Origin: Trichopria drosophilae
Lineage: Eukaryota > Arthropoda > Insecta > Hymenoptera > Diapriidae
Assembly (NCBI GenBank): GCA_030407085.1
Contig: CM059586.1
Span: forward strand, 101,383,501 to 101,447,500
Length of the DNA stretch: 64,000 nt
Direction of reading: 5' to 3'
Of this stretch, positions 34,966-47,746 are shown one piece after another (within the stretch, counting starts at the first letter, position 1; every line of letters begins with the position of its first letter). The position numbers and the translations under genes are program-made. The notes beneath the pieces are model-generated. The model did no database searches. It was given only the letters and a program-made list of their open reading frames with translations, and was not told the origin of the DNA.

Positions 34966-36252
34966 CATATAAAATATGAACAATTTAACGTGATTGTTAT
35001 TAAGTAGGGCCTGTTTACTAATAGTGATTACGGTTTTGAATTTTCTGGAGTACTATCAGCTTATGGTGTTACAGAAAAATCCATAAAACACACGTTTTCT
35101 TTGCGAAAACTATGAATTTTGCAACTAGCTACGGATGTGCTTAACCTACTAGTAGCCGTCAAAAAAAGTAAAAATTGATGATTTAAACAAATTAGAACAA
35201 TATATATCAGGTAAGTATTTAGGTTTTTATAATTCCCTGATTTTATTATTACTAATGAGATATGACAAGATAATTGTAATTAAAACATCCTAGAATTTAA
35301 TTATAATGTTTTCAATATATTGCAAATAAAAAGTTCGAGTTATGTCATAAAATGTTTTGTTTTATTTCGATTTAATCGTGATCCATGCAAAACAGGGTAC
35401 TAAGTCCACTGCTGTTATTTAAAAGTGTTGAAAACACAATTTAACTTAAAGAATAAAATCTTGTATGTATTATTGTAATTGCATAAAAATGACATTTCTA
35501 CTGAATAACATTTCTATTATTCATTCTGTATGTAATGTACATAATTTTTGTTATTTTGCTTAAAACTACACTCTTGAAACATTTTCTTGTCGTGTGATCA
35601 AGAGGATTATTCCATTTACACTAAATGGATTTCTGCTTGTCGCAAGTGGGTTCCGCTTCCAAAACAAACAATTAGAATATCCTGGGGTTATTTCTAAGGT
35701 CATTGAAAACGTCAACGACAAAAGCGTCGTTTGCGTTCAATGGAAATTGTCTTACAAAAATTAGAAAGCCCATACTTATTATCGTTTGTAACTTGTAGCT
35801 TAATAAGTTACGATCAATATAATTCTATTTACTAGTTAAAACTATTTTAATATCGGGTGCATCTGTTTCTGTAATGTCTCTAAATTTTTCCTTTGATACA
35901 CACTTGAAATATTTTGTGGTTCAGTCGGATATTATCGATTCTTTCAAATTTCCGTTATTTTGGAGACGGGTGCCGGATTCACATAGATTTAATTTTTAAT
36001 AGTTTGTTGTACAAATTTGATAATTGTATTATAGTAATTATTGTATATCGGAACGTAAGGAAGAGCTTTTTAATGTTATAACATACAAAATACCAATATC
36101 TTTGGACATTGTCGGGATTAGCATTACCCAAAACTATCACGTGGAGGTTTCAATCGATTTCAGGTTTCACTAATATTATTCCAATATTACATTAATATTA
36201 TAATAAAAAGAACAATTTAGTTATCAGATATATTACACTGTCCGACACTGAT
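34966..36252 (+). other. Region with a weak ORF and an exon-like stretch
   Basis: A plus-strand frame from about 35562 to a stop near 35764 reads, in part, FRFQNKQLEYPGVISKVIEN then VNDKSVVCVQWKLSYKN. A second stretch near 35163-35211 (KVKIDDLNKLEQYIS) ends at a GTAAGT donor. Codon choice looks less random than the surroundings, but no family was recognised. It could be a decayed transposase or an exon of an unknown gene. Confidence 0.25.
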
Positions 36253-36253
36253 G

Positions 36254-36828
36254 TTGCCTTTGACAAGCAAAGTATCATTTCCGAAGTATTTTTTCGAGCT
36301 GAAAACGATGGCGCTAACAGAATTTTGCTATCACGTCACATTTTTGAGAAAAATGGGGTTAAATGTGTCAAAAATAGCGTTTTTGGCCATACTTCGGTTT
36401 ATTTTGTAGCAGAATGGAATTTATTTTTGACAAGCGAAGTATCATTTCCGACGTATTTTTTCACGCTGAAAATGATGACGCTAACAGAATTTTGCTATCA
36501 CGACACATTTTTGAAAAAAATGGGGTTAAATGTGCCCAAATCCGCGTTTTTGCTACCACGTCGCACTTTCGAAAGGTTTAATATCACAAAACTTTCGATT
36601 TTACCAGATTTCGGTCGTTTGGGGGCAAATTATATACTTATGACTGTTCATAACCAAACTTATATAAAGTCCGATCCTTTTAAACCGAAATATGACCAAA
36701 ACGCTGATTTTTACACATTTAACCATATTTCTCTCTAAAGTGTGACGTGATAGCAAAATTCTGCTAGCGCCATCGTTTTCAGCACGAAAAAATACTTCGG
36801 AAATGATACTTCGCTTGTCAAAGGCAGA
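36254..36828. mobile_element. MITE with about 100-bp inverted repeats, TGCCTTTGACAAGC ends
   Basis: Ends read TGCCTTTGACAAGC, continuing AAGTATCATTTCCGAAGTAT on both sides and on through CGATGGCGCTA and TTTTGCTATCACGTCACA. An internal copy of the left arm (36427-36535) repeats GACAAGCGAAGTATCATTTC in the same direction. ORFs at 36325-36738 and 36601-36831 follow the arms and are rejected. No target-site duplication was found. Confidence 0.7.
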
Positions 36829-37825
36829 CAAAAAATAAAATTTTGTTGGTCAATGTTATACTTTAGTAATATTACTAATTAAGAAAAAACAGTAATTTTA
36901 CTGCGCATTTAATTTTGCTATAATATTATTGTAAACATTGCTGCATCGTGTGTATTTTATCTCTGCAATTATTGTCGAGTTATCTCTTCAATACATGTAA
37001 TCACTTTTTAATAACATTTACTTTATTCAAAGATCTCAATAATGTTAGATACTGTTTCTGATATTTGGTGACAGATACTTGTCTTATTAAACAATTGTAT
37101 TAATAGATTAGTTATCAGTATATTTATGAGTATTTTTTCAATATATCTACTTGATAAAGTTTTATAATGAAAACCAAGCAACCTTTTCATAAACAGTGGA
37201 TTTTTCAATTTTTATCAAACTTCTCAGTATATTTACTTGCAGAAAATTAAAAAATTAAGTAATTTTATCATAATAAATAGTTGATATTGAATAATTTTAA
37301 TTGCATTATAATACTATTAAACATCTAAGCTACAAAAGAACATCATTGACAGTTCACGATGGCATAATCTATCATAGTTTTGTTACATTCTACATCTGTA
37401 ATACTTCTTAAAAACTATAGTAATGCAGCACGAAAATATATTAAGTTCGCCGTCATATTTTTAGAATATTTCTGCGTAGCAACGCCTATATTGGGACAAA
37501 CATGTTTTGGGTGTTTCAGCGAAATCAAATTGGCCGTATCAATGATTATGCGAAAAATTCGCATTTTACTAAACAAACAAATACTCCCTATTAAAAGATA
37601 CGAAAAATGTTTTGCTGGTGTAATTGAATATTCGCTGAGGTGACGAAATATTGGCAGTCGTTTAATATGATAAAATAAACAGCATTTTTAAGATATTTTC
37701 ATATGACGATGTCACCAAACATTGCTGCAATACCATCTTTATCAGTACCTAACCAGATTTTTATTCTAAAATATTATTTTTTGTTATACCTGAAAAACAG
37801 TAACAACAAATTACTAAACTGTTCA

Positions 37826-38073
37826 CTAAACATTACTAAATTGACAAGAAATACTTCGTAATTCATCCGAAGAACTTTCAAACATTTTTAATAAAAAATC
37901 TATATTTTGTCTGACATTCTTCAGAAATGTTTGATAATTTAAAAAAAAATATTTTTCAGTTTATCATTCGACTTAATAGGTTTGTCATTATTAGTGACGC
38001 TCGTACGTGATTTTCGTGGAATTATTGGACCATTGGGCAAGTTTTTAATTGCTTCACAAACACTTTCTGTTAT
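37826..38073 (-). pseudogene. Possible terminal exon with a homopolymer frameshift
   Basis: On the minus strand, after an acceptor-like TCTTACAG, the frame reads TESVCEAIKNLPNGPIIPRK and on to KSNDKLKNI. A run of nine T bases (37942-37950 on this strand's complement) then shifts the frame. In the next frame it continues NYQTFLKNVRQNIDFLLKMF and FESSSDELRSISCQFSNV to a stop. Amino acid composition looks protein-like on both sides of the run. It could be a real last exon with a sequence error, or a decayed gene. No family was recognised and upstream exons were not found. Confidence 0.35.
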
Positions 38074-39840
38074 CTGTAAGACATGTTACAAAAATCTCAC
38101 AAAAGTGACTGTATTTAATTGAAATAAACTTATTTTCAATCGAATTTTAGTAATTAAAAACCATGGTCAATTAATATTTTTAAAATTAATTTATTTTGGT
38201 TGTGTGTCCAGTTAGTTGCAATTGTTATGATAACAAAAATATTACAGGGATCAACTAGTAATCATAATTTTTCCTTACTCTTTTTTTCAAAATATTTCCT
38301 TTTTTATTATACATATGTAACGTCGTCGTTTTCGTATATGGGTTTCAACGACACCTAGCGTTCTTTAAAAAAGATGACGTCTAAAAACAATATTTATGTG
38401 TATCATGAGCTCTCGAAGTGTTCAAAGTGTATAATTTTATAAAAGTTTCTGTTAAAAGTATATTTTTTACACAGTAGATTTTTAACGCAGATAACAATAA
38501 GTATGTTTTTAAAATTTCTATCATAAAAGACACAATTAAATAATTCCGCAGAAATTAACTTTTTTTTCTCGAATGTATCTTTGTTGAAAACTGGCGTGAG
38601 GCAAAATTAGGGGACAACAATAGATTTGTATGGGGTATCGTTACACCGCTAGGGGAAATCACGATTCTCACGGCCTTGTTCCGTTCCTGATGTAGCAATG
38701 CGTTTCTTTTTCCGACTTTATCAAGCACAATAGTAAACCGACTGTCATGCGATGTGAATGTTATGCTTATGTAGTGTTATTTGCATAATTTAAATCAGAA
38801 CAATTGACTGTGATAATTTTTTTTCGTAATGAATGCATGATGTAAAATGTATTTTTTTGCTTAAAATAATCGGTTAGTTAGTGGATCATATTATGAAAAA
38901 TATATAATAAGAATTCCTAATAGAATTTTTGAATATTTTATAGTATGATAACGTATATTAGAAGAGTATTATTATGACCTGACTGTACTTTTCATGATTT
39001 TAGACGTCCATGAATACATGTGTAACAAAAATGAAAAAATTTGTTTACTGTTTATATAAAAATAAAAAAAAATAAAACGAGGTGAGCACACGATAGAAAA
39101 TAAAGGATCAGGTAAGTCATTCACTAGTTCTTAAGACATTGAAGAAGGTAAGTTTAAGAGTTTTACTTATTTTAAAATTGGCTAAAAGATAGTAAGTATT
39201 TAAAAATATTATTTTAAAACAAGCCATTAACCTTTCGAAACTTGAATCAAAGGAAATGTTAATGTTTATTATTTTAAAACGCCAAATCTTGAAATAAATT
39301 TAGTTCGTAGACGACTCCAGGTAACAATTTAGTAAAAGTTTAATTGGTTATGAATATTGTCTCTAGTTATTACAACATTTTTATTGAAACCATGTGTTTA
39401 AAAGTTGGATTTCAAATAATTATTCGAATTATAATTTTGGAATTCAGGAATAGTTTACAAGAATTGCAAGAATTAAGTTTTTTCCGGCGGTATATTTAAT
39501 AGTTAAGAATTATGATTTAACATCAGATAAATAAAAAGGAATACGCTACATTGCAATTTCTTAATAAGCTAATTCTGCAATTTTTCAAGTAAGCTAACTA
39601 TTACCCGAAGAAGACTTCATTTTACGTAGTTTACATCTAGTTAACAGTTCTAATTTACGATATTGGTCTAATTTTGTACACATTTGCATGAGTGAATAAA
39701 AATAGTAGAGATTTATTATATCGGTTATTAAGGTAAATCGAAAAGATCTGATAAATATGACGTGAAAGATTGAGTAGAGTACAGACAGCTGAGGAAATGT
39801 TTGCGTTATTTAACAATTTGCTGTTTTAAATTGATGATAT
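38074..39840. other. AT-rich spacer
   Basis: No gene recognised. Two CCGCTAGG-type motifs occur: ACACCTAGCG at 38351-38360 and CCGCTAGGGG at 38646-38655. Confidence 0.4.
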
Positions 39841-39844
39841 AGGA

Positions 39845-39905
39845 TCCGACGTGTCGAACACGTCAAATGCTATAAATATAGCGACGAGGAACGAGCCAGT
39901 GCTGC
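39845..39905 (+). promoter_or_regulatory. Candidate TATA-type core promoter
   Basis: TATAAATA at 39871-39878 lies 27 bp upstream of a CCAGTG initiator-like site (A at 39898), close to the spacing seen in insect TATA promoters. Upstream is a near-palindrome GACGTGTCGAACACGTC (39848-39864). The pattern is what is seen; promoter activity is inferred. Confidence 0.45.
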
Positions 39906-39917
39906 AATTTCCTATTT

Positions 39918-40013
39918 ATGCAACCAGACGCATCATTATATGCACTCGGAAAAAATTACTTGGTTGGGACAACTAATCTAAACTCCAGACGAGAAATTGG
40001 TTCGGAAAACTGA
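39918..40013 (+). CDS. 31-codon ORF downstream of the TATA element
   Basis: Starts MQPDASLYALGKNYLVGTTN and runs 31 codons to TGA, within the putative first exon. A strong donor (AAA|GTAAGT) follows at 40027. It has no signal peptide and no recognised family. It may be a short upstream ORF of a spliced transcript or chance. Confidence 0.25.
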   Translation: MQPDASLYALGKNYLVGTTNLNSRREIGSEN

Positions 40014-40390
40014 TGAATTGGTTAAAGTAAGTCACGGAGTGTTTAAATAATATTTTAATCAAAGGTGAAAAGTCAAGCTTAAAAGTCATTTTGGAAAATT
40101 CTAACCATCACCATTAGAAAGAGCAGCCTCAAGATCATAAGATACAATGATTCCCAAATATTTTTTCATTTGAAAAAATTACATCCTGTAGACGTTAAGA
40201 GGTGTCGAAATGATGACGCCGAAACCAGCAGGAAATTGGCGACACCTAGCGGCCGTTTCGTAGCAAAGCTCCATCGTGATTAATGTACAGGTATATTAAG
40301 TGATTAAATAAATGATACTTACAATTAATTTGGTTGAATTTCTTAATATCAATTTATAGAAAAACGTATTATTTTATGAAAGAAGTTTAA

Positions 40391-40663
40391 GAGGGATCTA
40401 AAGTAGTCCGCCGGTAAGGTAGGAAGTTTCACTAAAAAACGTAAATTAAAGTTGACAGAATAAAATTTTCCAAATTGGGGCTCTGTAAAGGCAATTCTAA
40501 TTACTATAGACAGTTTCCTAGAAAGTACCAGAGATATTAATTGAGAACTGACCGAGAATTTTCTGAAATAAACAACTTTTTTCGAAAATTCTCGGCCAAT
40601 TTTCAATTAATGTCTTCCGCGTTTTCTACGATACCGACTATCGTAATTAGAATTGCCCTTACA

Positions 40664-40748
<85 letters not shown>

Positions 40749-40830
40749 TAACATTTAAAAAATTGATAATATTTTATTTACGGTTTTTGAGCTAAAGTTC
40801 CTACTTATCGGCGGAGCACTTTGAACCCCC
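40391..40830. mobile_element. TTAA-flanked MITE, GRGGGNTC ends
   Basis: This 440-bp element is flanked by TTAA (40387-40390 and 40831-40834). The left end reads GAGGGATCTAAAGTAGTCCG and the right end in reverse reads GGGGGTTCAAAGTGCTCCGC; both then reach CGCCG and GTAGGAA blocks. An inner inverted repeat pairs GGCAATTCTAATTACTATAG with its partner near 40640. A GA microsatellite has expanded inside it. Confidence 0.65.
40665..40746. repeat. (GA)n microsatellite
   Basis: About 40 GA units, almost pure. The ORF at 40541-40795, reading RERERE, is an artefact of this repeat. Confidence 0.97.
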
Positions 40831-40834
40831 TTAA

Positions 40835-43800
40835 AAATAACCCGATGCCACTTTAACATTGGTGTCTTTTCAAAAATTGGTCACCAGGTGGCCTTTTTAA
40901 AAAGACAAATATTTTTGGAAACTATAACCTAATAAGATAATGTCCAAATTTTCATTTTTTGTTTTAAATATCTGATGCCATGTTAAAAGTACGGAACTTT
41001 TTATATTATACATGTTTTTGTTCGGTTCCTTATTTTGAAGACACCTCTTTAAATTTAAAATATTTTGTTCCAAGAAATATCTAATATTTAAAAAATACTT
41101 TTTTAATAAAAATGGCCACTTGACTTTTCATGTTGTTTTGATAGATTGTCAATTTTTCTAATTTACATCGATATTTTTATATTAAAGGGAAATATAGTTT
41201 CATTAAATGTTGATTTACACAGTGAATGCTTGAAAAAATGCAATAAATTTAGGACAAATTTTTTTGAAATTATTTCCGAGGTTTCACTGATGAAAATTAA
41301 AAAAAAAAGTTAGTATCGTCAGTGTTATTTTTCCGATTATCAATAAAATGCAATTACATTTATAAAAATTAGCATTATAATGCAGAATATTGAACGGCTA
41401 TTCTAATTTTAAATAAGATATAAGGAATGAAATTTGAAAAGAAAATGTTATTAATGCTTAAAAACAAACAAATATTTGGAAATTTCAATGCTGCCTGAAG
41501 TTAAACATTTGTAAGACAATTTGGTACAAATATATAAAAAAATATATTTTCAATTAATAAGTGTTGCATTTGTAAATGTTTCGTATATTTTTTGCATGTG
41601 AAATGACTGTTTTCAAAGTTCAGAAATACCAAATTTTCACTCAAAATCATAATTTTGTAAATATGCGTTCATTGTTAAAACTAATATGCTATAATAAGAA
41701 TTTTCGAAAAATATTTTATAATTTCAATAATATTTTACAGGAAAATTTAGTATTAGAGAATTAAGAAAAATTTTAAAATACTAATACATTAATTAATCCA
41801 ATTGAATTAAGTATCTGTAGATTACGTTTTAATATTGTAGTAGGAAGATTTATTAGAAATAATGGAATCCGTTCCTTAAATTCTTGTTGCATTTCAGTAA
41901 AAAACTGAAAATGTTTAGTACATGTTTCATTTTAAGACTTTACGAGTAGAAGAATTAAATTATTATTAACGTTTGAAAAGAAACTAAAACTTTGTTATAA
42001 AACTGATTAAAATTCAATTTAAAAAATATTATAAATAAATTCTTCATTACTGAGATAAAACAGTTTTAAGAGTTTAGACTAACAAAACCTATACTATACG
42101 TAAATATTTTTATTTATTATATAAAGATGAATAATCATTTCAATGGATTTTATTTTGTAGTAGATAAGTAATGAGAATCTTATTGTGTTATCTACTAGAT
42201 TAAAGATGGCGCTTATCTTTGAATTTGTGAAGAGTTCTAACAAGAAATGTGATTATCTTTCGAACCATGTTGTTTTGGATGATTAGACAGCGCTTAAGAT
42301 TCTATTATTTTTTATATAATTGTTTGATTTTTAGTATATAATGACATTTAAGTACAGAACAAAAATTCTTCATAAATATATCGACTTGCGAACTAATGAT
42401 TTGCATATAGTTCAATATCTCCTTGACTGCTTTTTGTTAGTTGACCATAAGTAGTTATAAGAACTAAGAATGTAGCTCAGATTTTAGTATATTAGATTAT
42501 CTTTAAAATATCAGCCTGTTGGAACAAAACTGAAGTTTTCATTATTATTGTATCAAGTCGGTAATAAGTGCTTAAATTCATATTATATTGAGATTTATAC
42601 AATCATACAATGTTGAAAAGTGTAAATTTAAAGATATTATAAAATCATAAGTTTACAATTTTATTGTTCCATTTTAATTCAGTCGTACATAACTTCAAAC
42701 GTCAACTATAACCTTTTTTTTGTCAATTATAATGTAATGATTTAAAAATTGTTTATACCATTTCTTCATGGCTTCATTCACCCTTTTTTATCTCCGTACA
42801 GTTATTAATCTAACAATAGAGAAATTGACTATATACTCTCTAAAACTTGAATGAATCAAAAACGACTTATACACAGTGAAAAGTGGGTTACCATCAATTA
42901 GTAAGTTTTGTACTGACAAATAGTACGAAAATACTAATTCATTAGTCAAATTCTACTAATCTATAATTATATATTGACGTTTTAATTTAGTAGTTTGTAG
43001 AATTAGTAATAAATAAATAGGTTTTAACTTTTTATTAGCAACAATTATTACTAATTCATTTGGTGACTCATTTTTTGTTTTCTTATTGGTAGTTTTTAGC
43101 TAGTTCAGATTTAGAGATTAGGGCTTATTTCTTTACTTACCTACTTAACAGTAGTTAAATTGGTCATATACATTTTTTGCAAAGATAGATTTTTGTTATT
43201 TTTCTCCTACGCAATAATTACACAAGATTATCAAATTTATATAAAATGAAAAAGCTTTTGAAACTAGAATCTGGTAGTGCTTATATAATAGTTTCCGCAA
43301 TAACATTTTGCTGAAACTTAATTTGTATTTAAGATTAAGAAAATAGTTCTCCGTTACATAATCCCGCGAGTAGTGTAAGAAAAACATCGTTCAGAGTGCA
43401 TAATAATGTAATTTACAATAGATTGTCTATTTTAAGGCGCATCGCGATGCGAGTAAAACAAATCGTGATTTAGCGTGAATAGGAACTTTATTTTCGGTTT
43501 AGTAATTGTAAAAAATGCGAACTGTTATCTACATCATCATTAAGTAAATAAATTCGTTTAATTAAATGTACTAAACATTTGTTCTAGGAGTGACAGTAAA
43601 TATTTTGTTTTTATTTTATTATTTGCGATAAAAATATTTTGCATATGTTTGTATTGGGCAGTTTTGCCGGTCTACTTCAATAATAACAATAAACAAAATA
43701 GTTAAACAAAAAAATTGAAACTTTTTATAAAGTATTAAATTAAAATATTTAATTTTTTATTATCGATTTAAATTTTGTTTATCAGTTCCTAAATTAACGC

Positions 43801-45094
43801 TTCAAATACAAAAAGTGAAATACATAAAAAGTAGGAAAAGAAGTGGCAAAAATGCAGTTAATTTCATAAGAGGCTGACTGTATACTTATCAGAAGCTCAA
43901 AGAATCTCATTGTCAACTTGATTGCCTGATGTATCTTACATGGCTTGTTTAACCTTACTGTGAACTTCTACCTACCAATAAACGGCCACTCGTCAGAATA
44001 ATGTCAATGATGCTATTTTACGAGCGAACCAGACGTGGTTAGCATTTTTTTTTACTTTAATGAGCATGTCTTAATATTTATGATTCATGAGTATCCCATT
44101 CATTTACCTACATTTGTAATGTTAAGTTCGACATAAAATTAGTACGGTATAAAAATACGTTTTATTTTATTCTGAAAAATGAATGATAAATTACATTTAT
44201 CATTTTGGAGAAATAGACTGTTTTTTACATCCTTCTGGAGAATCGGTGCAATAAAAACATACTAACCAATCTTAAAGTTCATTTCTTTATAAATTTCGTT
44301 TGAGAATGCATCAACATTTGAATCGAACTCTTTTGGAATATGCAAAACGGTTTTATGAGTAATTTTATTTAAAAGTTGTATTTTAAAGCTAGAAATTATT
44401 AGGAAAATATAAAAAATATGTTTAAAAATAAATAAAGTGGCATCTATTCAAGATTTAAAATGACAGCAAACAAATTTTATTTTTACCTATTATTTGTGTG
44501 CGAATGCATACTTTTTTGGTATTTAATAAATTTATAGTGTAATTATAATATTTTTTAAGTAAAGTCATCTGCTGCTACAGAAGCAGAGATTGCATTACTG
44601 ACAACAATTGTGAAACTGTTTCTATAGATAATATTAGCGCTACCTAACTCCTGAATCTTTACCCTTGAAATTTGTCCAGTTTTTCATTACACTGCCCAAT
44701 TTCTCTATACCTTTAACATATAAAATAACTAAACTGGAGAGGAACAGGCCGGAAACTAGACAAATTTCCTACTAAGGTAGATATCATGGTTTTGAAAGAT
44801 TTGCAAACCACATTTTTCTATACAAATGTTGTTGAAGATCCCTAAGTTAGTGCCAAACTAAGTTAATATGTTGGCTTTAAAATTATTTGTTAAAATTGTT
44901 AAAATCTCTAAAAAACTTGTTTTTGTTTTTAGCATTATTTATGTTTTATCGGAACAAATAAAGTAAGTTTGTCTCATTATTACTTGAAAAACAGTATAGA
45001 GGGCGCCATTAACCGACATTTAAGTTTCTTTTATTCCAAAAAGTTTTTCCGCTTGAGATTCAGCATTTATCAATAGTTTTTACAATATTCATCC
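40835..45094. other. Long AT-rich region without a recognised gene
   Basis: Over 4 kb with only short ORFs. ACTAATT-type words recur at 42890-43100. No inverted-repeat element with clear ends was found. Candidate exon-like pieces, such as CCYRSRDCITDNNCETVSID near 44565-44640, are too short to call. Confidence 0.4.
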
Positions 45095-45233
45095 AATTAA
45101 TAAACTTTTAGTTTTGGTATTTTTCGGTCTAATAAAAAATTAACAAAAAATTTTTTTCTTCAAATTTAATTCTGATTCTAGTTAAAATTTTTTGTTAGAC
45201 CGAAAAATACCAAAACTAAAAGTTTATTAATTT
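45095..45233. mobile_element. Short hairpin MITE
   Basis: TTAATAAACTTTTAGTTTTG at 45097 and its exact complement ending near 45232 form arms of about 45 bp around a 45-bp loop. The arms also share GGTATTTTTCGGTCTAA. Confidence 0.7.
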
Positions 45234-45825
45234 ATATTTCGAACGGTCGATCATTATTATCATGTATTATTCATCCAATAGTAGCGAAAATCACCGTTAG
45301 GTGGCAAAAACCCCGAAATTCATATCCACATCTAAAGTAGCTTATAAAAATAATCAGAGAGATAGAATGATTAAAAGGAGTCCTCTTCCTCCGCTACTAA
45401 TCGAAAGCAGGAACACATTAGAATTTTTATTTAATTCACTCCGTACAAGTAAGTCTGGCAACGTTGTATACTCCATTGAATTCGTTTTATTCACTTGGAT
45501 AGCTTCCAGTAAGAATACAACCTAACCACAAATTACAATGTTGCCAATCGTAGTGAGTAATGTCAGGCAAAAAAAATTACGAAATATGTTGACTATTTTT
45601 TCAAAATAAATAATTTTGCTTCTCAGGATTACGGAATGATAAATTTGTTAGACTTTGCGTTAAAGTACACAAAAGTAGTTTCTCATCTCCATGCATAATA
45701 TGAAAAAATAAAGTTACTCATAAGTTCCCTCATAAATATCCCTTCTAAAATTGTAAGTGCTTATTTTGTACGCCTTTATGTATAAAATTATATCAAATTT
45801 GTTCAAAATCGATTTTGTTGTTCAA

Positions 45826-46462
45826 AACTTTAAATTTGTACAGTTGATTTTTTTTAGTGATAATTCAAAATGGCGGCCCATAAGACAATATCGTGATCTT
45901 TCGAATGACAGTCCCAAAATTTGGGACTAATATATTTTTTGGGCCCCACTGGACCCAATTCGCCTTTATTTATACAAAATTTATGTTTTTTGTACTTGAT
46001 TCATAGTCTGCAGAAAATGTTACGTATTTTCAAAATTGACGATGGAGTTTTATATACGATGTCACATTAGACGTCCTTTGCCGCTGATGAATTCAACGTT
46101 ATACCCGGTTATCCCCGCAAGGAGGTGGATGCTTAACGATAACCATTTTTCTATTTTTTATAAATTTTTTACAAATATTAAAAAATGAAAATGATATAAA
46201 AAAGAGTACAAAAAATTGAATATAAAAATAAAAAAAAAAGGAGGAAAAATTAATAGCATATACACAGCTTCTACTATGATGCATTTGTAAATATTTTTGT
46301 GAACCTTATGTAAAATAACATTTTACAAAAATAAAATCAACAAAAAATAAAATTGTAAATTAAAAAAAAAAAAAATTAAAAATTACAAAAATACGAAAAA
46401 TACAATAGCCGCCATTTTGGATTATCACTAAAAAAAAACAACTGTACAAATTTAAAATAAAA
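45826..46462. mobile_element. Foldback MITE with TTTAAATTTGTACAG ends
   Basis: Inverted arms of about 55 bp share TTTAAATTTGTACAGTTG, TTTTTTTTAGTGATAAT and CAAAATGGCGGC. The interior is AT-rich, with GGGCCCCACTGGACCC near 45940. ORFs inside (46099-46284, 46360-46548) are low-complexity. Confidence 0.6.
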
Positions 46463-47164
46463 GTATCGATGACTACATTGGAATACTTTCCAGCACCATA
46501 CGACACCGTTATCAAAGTAAATTCCATGATTTTTAAAAAAATATACACGTGAAAATGGTATTTTTTTGGAAAAAATGGTGAAAAATCGGTATCAGTAGTG
46601 CTTTTTTCCTAATTCTGATATTGGATTCGAAAAGAGCAAACCCAAAACCTATACGAAACGTAGTTTAGATCAACGTCCAACTTCATTTTCATACAAAATT
46701 TTAAGGCAGGGTTCAACGAAAAAGCTTGATCAAGTTGGGCATTAATGGGTTACGTAGAATGACGAACAAAAATCTATCAAGTCCAAAGCATGTACCTGAA
46801 ACTCAAAAACTTATTTTCGAGGATGCCTCATATCGAAGACCCAAACGTAATTTTTAAAGAAAAATGTTTTGGTTCTTTTTGTATTGTTATTACATTGGGC
46901 CTGAAAAGAATATTTTGTTATCTTATTTTTATTTAATACAAAATAGTACATTTTTATTTTTTCTTGCTATTATTATTGTAACTACTGAAATATATTAAAA
47001 TTTGTGTAAAGTAACCTCCGTTTTATTGTTTTCATATCGTCAGTGTATTTATTGGTTTTCCTTTGAAACGTTCCTAAATAGATAATAATAAATATATTGT
47101 TACTTTTTTCTTATCTCTTGACTCATTAAAAGAGATTAATTGCAGACAGTTAAGCTAATGTCTT

Positions 47165-47746
47165 ATTGACTATTGAGTGTATTTTACTGATACAGCTTTT
47201 ATTTTATTACTCAAACAAAACATTTACTTGAATCAAGTAAAATTTGATCGAAACCAGGAAATTTATTTTCTAGTGTAAGTATACTGTTTGATAATATCCC
47301 AAAAATGTATCGGTTGCACAAAAAAATTTCCTAATTTCAATTAAATATTTACTTGAATATCCGCAACAAAATATTTACTTAAAATAAGGAAATGTTTTCT
47401 TAATTTAAATAAATATTTACTTCCTGGATAAAATCAAATTAATATTTAGTTGAATTAACAAACTATTTTTCTATTATAAATAAATATTTTGTTGCGACTA
47501 TTCAAGTAAATATTTACTTGAAATTAGGAAATTTTGTTGTCAGTGCATGAAAATTACAAACCGAATATGGATGTTCATCCATTTTTTACACAATCGATAC
47601 ACTTTTGGGATATTACCAAACAGTATACATACACAAGAAAATAAATTTCGTGGTTTGGATCAAATTTTACTTGATTCAAGTAAATGTTTTGTTTGTGTAG
47701 TAAAATAAAAGCTGCATCAGTAAAATACACTCAATAGTCAATATCG
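47165..47746. mobile_element. Nested palindromic MITE
   Basis: The outer arms begin ATTGACTATTGAGTGTATTT and run through TTTTATTACTCAAACAAAAC and CTTGAATCAAGTAAAATTTG. A second inverted pair lies within (about 47325-47390 and 47470-47540), reading AAATTTCCTAATTTCAA then TAAATATTTACTTGAATA. The whole is close to a palindrome centred near 47455. The ATTTACTTGA word recurs about ten times. Confidence 0.7.

Noticed and set aside
36325..36831. ORFs of 76-137 aa
   Set aside because: They follow the inverted arms and internal duplication of the 36254-36828 MITE.
40541..40795. ORF with a long RE dipeptide run
   Set aside because: It is the translated (GA)n microsatellite.
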